A stretch of 64,000 nucleotides of DNA. Source: Syntrophus buswellii. GTDB lineage: Bacteria > Desulfobacterota > Syntrophia > Syntrophales > Syntrophaceae. A model generated the notes under the pieces. The model did no database searches, had not been told where the DNA came from, and saw nothing but the letters and a program-made list of their open reading frames with translations. Shown in pieces: positions 50,392-58,457 of the stretch (position 1 is its first letter; each line of letters begins with the position of its first letter). The stretch covers positions 2,790,001 through 2,854,000 of the forward strand of contig NZ_CP175563.1 in assembly GCF_046097065.1 (NCBI RefSeq), written 5' to 3'. The position numbers and the translations under genes are program-made.

Positions 50392-52512
50392 ATGAAGATC
50401 CCGGTAAGAAAGACCCATACAGCGATGAACGGCGGCGGCCCCTTTCGCGCCTCTGCCGGGGAGCGCCCTTGTTTACGGCCTTCTCCCCTTTTATGCCTCC
50501 TGATCGTCGGCCTGTGCCTCTTATCCGCAACAATTGCCCCTGCAGCGGTCCCGGAAGGCGGTAAAGGGCCTGACGACCTGCTGGAACTCAACATCGAGGA
50601 ACTCATGACCATCGAAGTTGCGGACGTTTCCGGGGCGTCCAAATTCGAGCAGAAGGAAACGGATGCCCCGTCATCGGTCAGCATCGTGACGGCAGAGGAC
50701 ATCAAAAAGTACGGCTACCGGACCCTGGCCGAAATTCTGCAAAGCGTCCGGGGGTTCTACACGAGCAATGACCGGTCTTACAGCTATGCAGGAGTCCGCG
50801 GGTTCTCACGTCCGGGCGACTACAATACGCGGCTTCTCCTCATCGTAGACGGCCACCGCATTAACGACGGCATTTACAACCAGGCGTATCTCGGCACGGA
50901 ATTTCCCCTCGATGTGGATCTCATCGACCGCGTGGAGATCATCCGCGGTCCAAGCCATTCCCTGTACGGGAGCAACGCCTTTCTGGGAGTCATCAACGTC
51001 ATTACCCGAAGCGCAGCGGAGCTTGACGGCCTGGAGCTTTCCGGAGAAGCGGGGAGCTTTCAGTCCTTCAAGGAAAGGGCGTCCTATGGCCGGGAATTTT
51101 CCAGCGGCGCCCAGGTGCTTTTATCGGGAACACACGTCAGCAGCAGGGGACAGGATCTCTATTTCAAGGAATACGACAGTCCTCTCTCGCACCAGGGCCA
51201 GGCCGACTCCTGCGATTCCCAGGAAGGAGGCAGCCTCTTCGCAACCCTGAAACACAAGGGATTCTCCCTCCAGGGGCTTTTCGGCTCCCGGGACAAGGAT
51301 GTTCCCACGGCCGCCTACGGGACCGTCTTCAACGACAACCGGACCCATTTCAAGGATGAGAGGGCCTACCTGGATCTGTCCTACAGATCGGATTTCAATG
51401 AAACGACGGGCATCATGCTCCGGACGTTCTACGATTACTATTCCTACCGGGGCGACTGGCTCTTCGACGCGGACGACAACCCCTTGACCAATACAAAACC
51501 CTATACCCTCAACAGGGACTATACAAAAAGCGAATGGTGGGGCGGCGAACTGGAATTCATCAAGAGGTTCCTTGATAACCATACGGCTGTTCTCGGCACA
51601 GCCTATACGGATTATTTCCTCCTGAAGCAGAAGAACTACGATGAGAATCCTTCCTTCTCGTATCTCGACGACAACCGCAGCTCCTACAACTGGGCGGCGT
51701 ATCTTCAGGATTCGTTTTCCCTGCTGGAAAACCGGGTCCTCATCAGCGCTGGTTTGCGCTACGACTATTATTCGACCTTCGGGGGCACGACCAATTTCAG
51801 AACCTCCCTGATCTATAAACCCGCCGAACAGACCGCGCTGAAGTTGAACTACGGCAGGGGATTCCGGGCTCCGAATCCTTACGAGCTTTATTACAGCGAC
51901 GCCAACGAGACGCAAAAGGCCAATCCCGATCTTCAGCCGGAAAAGATCGACGCCTACGAGCTTGCCCTTGAACACTACTGGAAAAACTACCGCTTTTCCC
52001 TCTCCGGCCATTACTATTCGATCCGCGATTTGGTCTCGCTTTGGACAGATCCGGCCGATGGCCTTCTCGTATTTAAAAATCTGAAAGAGGTGAAATCAAA
52101 AGGGGCGGAATTCGAAGTCGAAGGGAAGTGGTCGGGCGGCATCGAGGGAAGAATCAGCTACGCCTGGCAGAAGAGCACAGACGAGGATACAGGAGGCAAA
52201 TTGCCAAATTCTCCGGAACATATTGTAAAATCGAAACTTTACGTCCCGGTTATCGGCCCGAGGCTCGCCGCCGGCCTGGAGCTCCAGTACACGTCCTCCT
52301 GCAAATCACCCCAGGGCCGCCGGGTTGATGATTTTTTCGTCGCCAACCTGACCCTACTCAGCCGAGAACTGTGGAAAAATCTGGAATTATCCGGTACTCT
52401 CTACAATCTTTTCGATGAGGATTACGGAGCGCCTGCCTCCGATGAACACCTGCAGGATGTCATTTCGCAGGACGGCAGAACGTTCCGGGTCAAACTGACC
52501 TACAGGTTCTAG
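50392..52512 (+). CDS. TonB-dependent outer-membrane receptor
   Basis: Receptor with a signal sequence (LLCLLIVGLCLLSATIAPAA), a TonB-box-like stretch (LEELMTIEV), a plug domain (APSSVSIVTAEDIKKYGYRTLAEIL, VRGFSRPGDYNTRLLLIVDG, VEIIRGPSHSLYGSNAFLGVINVIT) and a 22-strand-type barrel ending in the terminal Phe (KLTYRF). I use the ATG at 50392; 706 aa. The ligand is unknown. It is embedded in the signalling operon, 31 bases after the c-di-GMP gene, which suggests signal uptake or sensing linked to YfiR and the CHASE8 kinases. Confidence 0.9.
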   Translation: MKIPVRKTHTAMNGGGPFRASAGERPCLRPSPLLCLLIVGLCLLSATIAPAAVPEGGKGPDDLLELNIEELMTIEVADVSGASKFEQKETDAPSSVSIVTAEDIKKYGYRTLAEILQSVRGFYTSNDRSYSYAGVRGFSRPGDYNTRLLLIVDGHRINDGIYNQAYLGTEFPLDVDLIDRVEIIRGPSHSLYGSNAFLGVINVITRSAAELDGLELSGEAGSFQSFKERASYGREFSSGAQVLLSGTHVSSRGQDLYFKEYDSPLSHQGQADSCDSQEGGSLFATLKHKGFSLQGLFGSRDKDVPTAAYGTVFNDNRTHFKDERAYLDLSYRSDFNETTGIMLRTFYDYYSYRGDWLFDADDNPLTNTKPYTLNRDYTKSEWWGGELEFIKRFLDNHTAVLGTAYTDYFLLKQKNYDENPSFSYLDDNRSSYNWAAYLQDSFSLLENRVLISAGLRYDYYSTFGGTTNFRTSLIYKPAEQTALKLNYGRGFRAPNPYELYYSDANETQKANPDLQPEKIDAYELALEHYWKNYRFSLSGHYYSIRDLVSLWTDPADGLLVFKNLKEVKSKGAEFEVEGKWSGGIEGRISYAWQKSTDEDTGGKLPNSPEHIVKSKLYVPVIGPRLAAGLELQYTSSCKSPQGRRVDDFFVANLTLLSRELWKNLELSGTLYNLFDEDYGAPASDEHLQDVISQDGRTFRVKLTYRF

Positions 52513-52564
52513 GAGGGGCCTTTGAATTCTAACAGGGGCAAAAAAATCCGGAAGGGGACGATTG

Positions 52565-55339
52565 ATGGCGATGGCTGCTGAAAAGGGCACCCCCACCGGG
52601 GGACAGGCCGGCGACGGGCAGAACAGGACGACCTCTTCCGCTGCGCCTTCCGAAAGACAACCTCTGAAACGCCCCTTCTGGCTTGGGATCCGGGGGAAGC
52701 TGATTGCGATTTTCATCGGGATCAAGGTCATCCCCCTCATCCTTCTGTGCTGGCTGGCCTGGCACGAGGTCGATTCTCTCGGGAATCAGATCGAACGGCG
52801 GACGGCCCTCATGGTGGAGGAAACCCGGAAGCTCGTGAAGGAGGTCGGCAGAAAGGCGGGTGAAGATTCGATCCGCGCCCTGGATCTGAAATCGCGGGAG
52901 GCCATTGAGCGCCTGACGACGGATACGGCAAGGCAGGTGGCGGATTTCCTCTATCAGCGCGATCAGCAGATCCTTCTCGCATCCCACCTTCAGCCGTCGG
53001 AGGATCGGTACCGGAAGTTCCTGAAACCCCTGACACGCCCTGTTCTGGATCACGGCACGTGGAAGCTCCGGGAAGACCGATGGGCCCCTGCCGAGCAGGA
53101 GCCGCCCCAGACGGATACCGTGGCGACGGAAGTGCCGGACAACCGGACGGACTGGCATTACCGGCCCCCGGAGCGGCAGGGCCGCCCCGTCTCGACTCCC
53201 CTTTACGCGGAAATATCCTTTGTCGGCCTTGATGGAGTTGAAAAAATCAAGGTCACCACGGTTCCCTGGCTGTCTCCGAAACTCAGGGACATCACCAGGC
53301 GCGAGAACACCTTCTGCAAGGCGGAAACCTACGGCTCCTTCCTGCGTCGCCTGAAACCCGGCGAGGTCCATGTCTCCGATGTCATCGGCGCCTACGTCCC
53401 CAGCCGCATCATCGGGCCTTACACCGAAGAAGCCGCCAGAAAACGGGGAATCCCCTTCCAGCCGGAAAAGGAGGCATACGCCGGCAAGGAAAACCCCGTG
53501 GGGATCCGGTTCCAGGGCATTATCCGCTGGGCGACCCCGGTCGTCGATGCGGGCCGGGTTGTCGGTTATGTCACGCTGGCCCTGGACCATACCCATCTCA
53601 ACGAATTCACCCGCACCATTGTCCCCACGGATGAGCGTTACACCGCCATCAACGACGCCGCATCCGGCAACTATGCCTTCATATGGGACTACAAGGGGCG
53701 CAGCATCTGTCATCCCAGGCACCACAGCATCTGCGGCTACGATCCGCAAACGGGAAAGGCGGCAACCCCCTGGCTGGACGCCGAAATTTACCAATCCTGG
53801 AAAGGAAGCGGCATGGAGCTCGAACAATTCCTGAGCCAGGCCCCGCAATTCTCATCGCCTTCTCTCAAAAGGAAGCCGGCGGCTGAGCTGACCAAGGCGG
53901 GATGGGTCGGATTGGATGGACGCTTCCTCAACTTCGCCCCCCAGTGCAGGGGATGGCATGAACTGACCAGCAAGGGCGGCTCCGGATCGTTCCTGATCTT
54001 CTGGACCGGGTTGTGGAAACTGACCACGGCAGCCACGATCCCGTATTACACCGGCCGGTACGCCGATTCACCGCGGGGTTTCGGATATGTAACAATCGGC
54101 GCCGACGTGAACGAATTCCATGCCGCCGCCACGGAATCTTCCGAGCAGCTGCAGAAACTCGCCGAAGGCTATGTGAACATGGTGGATCGGGAAAACAGCC
54201 TGGCCCAGCAGGAAATCGATTATTCCCTGGCGTCAACCGCCCAGTCCCTCAGTTTCTCTACCCTGGTGATGGCGGCATTCGTCATCGCCGTGGCCATCTG
54301 GATGGCCGCCGTGCTGACTCGCCGGATCACCGCCGTCATCTCCGGCATCCGCCTTTTCCAGAGCGGCCGGCTGGACCATCGGCTGGAGGCGAACTCCAAT
54401 GACGAAATGGGGGATCTGGCCCGCTCCTTCAATGAAATGGCCGATGAGCTGCAGTCCTCGATCCGCCGCGTCGTCGAAAGTGAATTGCGGGAGAAGACCA
54501 AGGAGAAGGATGCCCTCATCGCTTACAATGCGGGGCTTTTTGAATCGGCGAGCTCCTACTTCCACAACATAGGGAACTCCCTGGCCGGCATCAACGGAAA
54601 GCTGCTCAACATCCGCAGGGTTCTGGAATCAGGCACTCAGTATCCTGAAGCCTTCAGGATGCTGAGAGAGGCTCATGAAGAGGCGGTGGCCGGCGGCGGG
54701 AAGGACGATCGCACTCCCGAACTGCTGGCCCGCCTGGAGGAAATTCTGCTGAACCGCGCCTTGCCGCGCATCGCGGAGAATCTGGAAGCCATTACCCGGA
54801 CCCAGAATCACATGGTGCAGACCATCAAGTTCCAGCAGGACATGTTCAATACATCGCGGCAGCGCAATGTCAAATTTGTGCAGACCATCAACCTGGCGGA
54901 GATGATCGAAAACGTGATGGAGGATTTCCAGCCGACCCTGGCAAAGCATAAAATATCTGTACATCTGGAGCTGGATCGTGGCATAAGCGTAAAAAGTCAA
55001 AAGAACCCACTGGTTCACGGGTTCACCAACATCATCAAAAATGCCATCGAGGCCATAGACGCCGGTGCGGGGGAAAAGCGGGAAATCCGCGTCGACCTGT
55101 TCGGCAAGCCCGGAGATCGGGAACGCGCGGTCATACGAGTGGTGGACAGCGGTGTCGGAATCCGCCCGGAGGATATGCCCTTCATGTTCCATTCCGGCTT
55201 CACCACCAAGAGTGACGGGCACGGGCTGGGGTTGCATTCGCTCCTGAATTTCCTGAACGAGAACAACGGATCGATCAAGATCGCAAGTCCCGGCCCGAAT
55301 TCGGGCGCGGAATTGCTTCTGGAGATAGGCAATGAATAA
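52565..55339 (+). CDS. Large Cache-type sensor histidine kinase
   Basis: A 924 aa kinase: a 35-residue cytosolic lead, TM1 (KLIAIFIGIKVIPLILLCWLA in part), a very large periplasmic domain (about 500 residues, Cache-like, with TPLYAEISFVGLDGVEKIK), TM2 (FSTLVMAAFVIAVAIWMAAV), HAMP, and an atypical kinase core: phospho-acceptor His667 in SSYFHNIGNSLAGING, NIIKNAIEAI, DSGVGI and GHGLGLHS. The sensor holds Cys382-His383...Cys390 (ICHPRHHSIC), possible metal or heme ligands. The ATG at 52565 has AAGGGG upstream; a TTG one codon earlier is the alternative. It has no receiver, which the overlapping next gene provides. Confidence 0.88.
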   Translation: MAMAAEKGTPTGGQAGDGQNRTTSSAAPSERQPLKRPFWLGIRGKLIAIFIGIKVIPLILLCWLAWHEVDSLGNQIERRTALMVEETRKLVKEVGRKAGEDSIRALDLKSREAIERLTTDTARQVADFLYQRDQQILLASHLQPSEDRYRKFLKPLTRPVLDHGTWKLREDRWAPAEQEPPQTDTVATEVPDNRTDWHYRPPERQGRPVSTPLYAEISFVGLDGVEKIKVTTVPWLSPKLRDITRRENTFCKAETYGSFLRRLKPGEVHVSDVIGAYVPSRIIGPYTEEAARKRGIPFQPEKEAYAGKENPVGIRFQGIIRWATPVVDAGRVVGYVTLALDHTHLNEFTRTIVPTDERYTAINDAASGNYAFIWDYKGRSICHPRHHSICGYDPQTGKAATPWLDAEIYQSWKGSGMELEQFLSQAPQFSSPSLKRKPAAELTKAGWVGLDGRFLNFAPQCRGWHELTSKGGSGSFLIFWTGLWKLTTAATIPYYTGRYADSPRGFGYVTIGADVNEFHAAATESSEQLQKLAEGYVNMVDRENSLAQQEIDYSLASTAQSLSFSTLVMAAFVIAVAIWMAAVLTRRITAVISGIRLFQSGRLDHRLEANSNDEMGDLARSFNEMADELQSSIRRVVESELREKTKEKDALIAYNAGLFESASSYFHNIGNSLAGINGKLLNIRRVLESGTQYPEAFRMLREAHEEAVAGGGKDDRTPELLARLEEILLNRALPRIAENLEAITRTQNHMVQTIKFQQDMFNTSRQRNVKFVQTINLAEMIENVMEDFQPTLAKHKISVHLELDRGISVKSQKNPLVHGFTNIIKNAIEAIDAGAGEKREIRVDLFGKPGDRERAVIRVVDSGVGIRPEDMPFMFHSGFTTKSDGHGLGLHSLLNFLNENNGSIKIASPGPNSGAELLLEIGNE

Positions 55340-57491
55340 GCGTATGTTGATTGCTGATGATGACGTTCAACTGCTGGAGTACTATCGGAACATTTTCGAA
55401 CAGGATGACAGCCTGGATTTCTTCGGCAAAAAAAGGGCCGATGCCCCCATCGCGGTCCATACCTTTCCCGATGGCGCTCAGCTGGTCGATTTCTTTCTTT
55501 CCGAGCACAGACGGGGGGAGCGCATCCCCCTGTGCCTGCTGGATATGCGCATGACAAACGTGGACGGGCTCACGGCGGCGGAAACGATCCGTGCGGCTGA
55601 TCCGGAAGTCATGATCATTATCATCACGGCCTATACGGATGTCAGCCCCTCCGAAATGAGGAAGCGCCTGCAGGACGACATCTACTACGTCAAGAAACCC
55701 TTCAACGAGGACGAGCTCTACTCGCTGGTCACCTCCCTGCTGAAAAACTGGAACATCCGGCAGGCGCTTCGAGAGAGCGAGGGGAACTATCGGCGCGTCC
55801 TGGAACAGTCCAACGAAGGCATCCTCACCGTTGATTTCCAGGGAAACATCACTTTTGCCAATGCGACATTCGCCACGATGTTCGGCTACGACCTGGAATC
55901 CATAAAGGACCGGTCCCTCTTTGATTTCGTCGATGACGCCAATGCAAATCGGATCAGGAAACGCATCGCCCGCCGCATTCAAGGGATCAGCGAACGCTAT
56001 GAGCTGGAGCTGATCCGGAAGGACGGGGGCACGGTCTCCACCATGCTTTCCGCATCCCCCATGTACGCCGGAAACGGCTCCTTTTCCGGATCCTTCTGTG
56101 TGATCACGGACATCTCGGAATCCAAGCGAGCTTTCGAGTTTCTCCGGAAGGCCAAGGAGGAAACGGAGTGCGCCAACCAGCGTCTCCAAAAGAGCATGGA
56201 AGAATCCCTGAAGCTGGCATTGAAGGCGGAGAGCGCCAACAAGGCCAAGAGTGAATTCCTCGCCAACATGAGCCACGAGATCCGTACGCCGCTCAATGGC
56301 ATCCTGGGCTTCCTGGAACTGCTTCACAAGGACGGAAGGCTGACCCTGCAGCAGCAGAAATACATCGCCACAGCACTCGCCTCCGGGGACACACTTCTTC
56401 ATTTGATCAATGACATCCTGGATTTGTCAAAGATCGAAGCCGGGAAAATGGAAATTTCCGTATCGGAATTCGATCTCCCGGATCTTGTAAATAAGGTGAC
56501 TGAGTTTTTTACAACCCAGGCGCACAGAAAGGGAATTCAACTGACCTGCCATTTCGCCGAAGGAACGCCTGCGATCCTTCGGGGGGACCCGGTGCGGCTG
56601 CGCCAGGTGCTCGTCAACCTGCTTGGGAATGCCGTAAAGTTTACGGAGAAAGGGGAAATTTCGGTCCGCGTCTCCCAGGATGAAGAAGCGGAGCAGACCT
56701 CCCTTCTCCGGTTCGAGGTGCAGGACACAGGCATTGGCATTGCGCAGGACGCTCTCCCGTCCATTTTCAAAGCCTTTGCCCAGGCGGATGGCTCCACGAC
56801 GCGGCGGTACGGAGGGACCGGCCTGGGCCTTGCCATTGCCGGTCAACTCGTTCAGATGATGGGGGGCGGGATCGATGTCGAAAGCGCACCAGGAAAGGGC
56901 TCCATCTTCCGGTTCACAGTCCGGCTGCAGAAAAGGCGCAGCCCCTCCATCACCGCGGAACCGCGCGTCCGGTCCTCCCTGGAACCCGGGAACGGCGCCT
57001 TCAGGGGCGAAGAGCAGGGGCAGAAGCCTTTTGCCGCACTCCGCATCCTCCTGGTGGAGGACAATCCCGTCAACCAGGCCTTGACCACGGCGATGCTCGC
57101 CTATTTCGGCTGCCGCGCCGACATGGCGGATAATGGCCTGGAGGCCCTCGAAAAACTGGACCAGAAAAGGTATGACCTGATCCTCATGGACTGCCAGATG
57201 CCCGAAATGGATGGGTACGAAGCCACGGCGGTGATCCGGGAAAAGGAGGCCGAATCCCGCCGGCAAGGCGAGGAGCGCCACGTGCCGATTGTGGCCCTCA
57301 CGGCCCATGCCCTGGATGGTGACCGGGATGTCTGCCTGATGGCCGGTATGGACGACTATCTCAGCAAGCCTTTTAAAATCGAGGAGCTCCGCTCCATTCT
57401 CTCGCGATGGCTGATCCGCCTGGAGGTCCATGCGGAAGAGGAGGAAGCGGGACGTGTCGAGACGCCGTCCTGCAGATCGGCAAACACGTGA
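55332..57491 (+). CDS. REC-PAS-HisKA-HATPase-REC hybrid kinase/response regulator
   Basis: A 719 aa cytosolic protein: N-terminal receiver (Asp71 in LLDMRMTNVDG), PAS (NEGILTVDFQGNITFANATF), coiled coil, HisKA with ANMSHEIRTPLNG (His315), ATPase (GNAVKF, DTGIGI, GGTGLGLAI), and a C-terminal receiver (Asp620 in LMDCQMPEMDGY). It has no membrane segment. The start overlaps the end of the Cache kinase by eight bases, so it probably receives phosphate from that kinase at Asp71 and relays it inward. Its kinase core resembles those at 41336 and 44969. Confidence 0.92.
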   Translation: MNKRMLIADDDVQLLEYYRNIFEQDDSLDFFGKKRADAPIAVHTFPDGAQLVDFFLSEHRRGERIPLCLLDMRMTNVDGLTAAETIRAADPEVMIIIITAYTDVSPSEMRKRLQDDIYYVKKPFNEDELYSLVTSLLKNWNIRQALRESEGNYRRVLEQSNEGILTVDFQGNITFANATFATMFGYDLESIKDRSLFDFVDDANANRIRKRIARRIQGISERYELELIRKDGGTVSTMLSASPMYAGNGSFSGSFCVITDISESKRAFEFLRKAKEETECANQRLQKSMEESLKLALKAESANKAKSEFLANMSHEIRTPLNGILGFLELLHKDGRLTLQQQKYIATALASGDTLLHLINDILDLSKIEAGKMEISVSEFDLPDLVNKVTEFFTTQAHRKGIQLTCHFAEGTPAILRGDPVRLRQVLVNLLGNAVKFTEKGEISVRVSQDEEAEQTSLLRFEVQDTGIGIAQDALPSIFKAFAQADGSTTRRYGGTGLGLAIAGQLVQMMGGGIDVESAPGKGSIFRFTVRLQKRRSPSITAEPRVRSSLEPGNGAFRGEEQGQKPFAALRILLVEDNPVNQALTTAMLAYFGCRADMADNGLEALEKLDQKRYDLILMDCQMPEMDGYEATAVIREKEAESRRQGEERHVPIVALTAHALDGDRDVCLMAGMDDYLSKPFKIEELRSILSRWLIRLEVHAEEEEAGRVETPSCRSANT

Positions 57492-57620
57492 ACGCCCCTT
57501 CCCGTCGCAAAAGCACCGCCTGACCGAAACCGCTTCTGCGAATTCCCACAGAAAATTTTAATTTACAGCATCGGCTCCTCACGGTATAAATTTCACACCA
57601 ATGATGAAAGGATAGCCTCC

Positions 57621-58427
57621 ATGGACAAACGGAACGAAGAAACAAGGCCGGTTATTCTGCTTGTGGACAACGATCCCCTGAACCGGGAAATCGTCAAGGA
57701 TATGCTGGAGCATTGCGGCTGCCGGGTGCACGTCGCCGGGAACGGCCATGAGGCCGTGGACGCCTGTTCCCGCGAATCCTTTGATATGATGTTCCTGGAA
57801 TGCCTGACTCCGGAAATGGACGGCTTTGCAACGGCGGAAAGCATCAGAAGCATGGAGGCGAAAAACCCGGGGGGAACGGCCGGGAAAAAGATTCCCATGG
57901 TGGCCCTTTGCGCCTCTTCCGCGGCGGGCGGTAGCGAGGCGATTCTCAGGTCGGGAATGGACGATTGTCTTGCCAAGCCATGCAGGATCGCCGATATCCA
58001 GGCGATGCTGGACAAGTGGCTCGCCGCGCGGCGGGAGGAAGGCGGCGCTTCCGATGCGCAGGGACGGGAGAGTTCCCCGGCCATTGACCACGAGGCCCTG
58101 AAGATGCTGGCGTCCCTTCAGCCGCAGGGAGCCAAAGAGCTGCTGACAAAGCTGATCACCGTGTATCTGGACAGCTCCTCAAAGCAGATGAAGGGCATTC
58201 TGGATGCCGTCAACAGCCATGACATTACCGCCCTCCTGACAGCAGCCCATACCCTGAAGTCGTCGAGCGCGAGCCTGGGAGCCGTGAATTTTGCGGAACA
58301 GTGCAGAGAGCTGGAGATGATGGCACGAAGCGGCGTGATCGACGGCGCCGGAAACCGGGTAGCCCCTCTGGAACACGAGTACGACCGGGTAAGGGATTCC
58401 CTGGCTCATTACCTGACTTCCCTGTAA
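57621..58427 (+). CDS. Pseudo-receiver-HPt phosphotransfer protein
   Basis: A 268 aa protein: receiver-fold domain (residues about 10-130) and C-terminal HPt domain with AAHTLKSSSASLGAVNFAE (His210). The receiver lacks the phospho-acceptor Asp: the expected position is Glu60 (MMFLECLTPEMDGF). The switch Thr is Cys97 (VALCASSA), while the Lys (AKPCR) is kept. It thus looks locked by a phosphomimetic Glu, leaving HPt as the working part. No kinase in the island carries its own HPt, so this protein could move phosphate between the hybrid kinases and the c-di-GMP regulator. Confidence 0.88.
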   Translation: MDKRNEETRPVILLVDNDPLNREIVKDMLEHCGCRVHVAGNGHEAVDACSRESFDMMFLECLTPEMDGFATAESIRSMEAKNPGGTAGKKIPMVALCASSAAGGSEAILRSGMDDCLAKPCRIADIQAMLDKWLAARREEGGASDAQGRESSPAIDHEALKMLASLQPQGAKELLTKLITVYLDSSSKQMKGILDAVNSHDITALLTAAHTLKSSSASLGAVNFAEQCRELEMMARSGVIDGAGNRVAPLEHEYDRVRDSLAHYLTSL

Positions 58428-58457
58428 CAGAATTTGAAATAAGGACGCGACAGAAAA

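Noticed and set aside
41336..58427. Possible CRISPR array, prophage or transposon explaining the signalling island
   Set aside because: I saw no regularly spaced repeats, integrase, transposase or terminal repeats in or next to the island; base composition by eye is like the rest.
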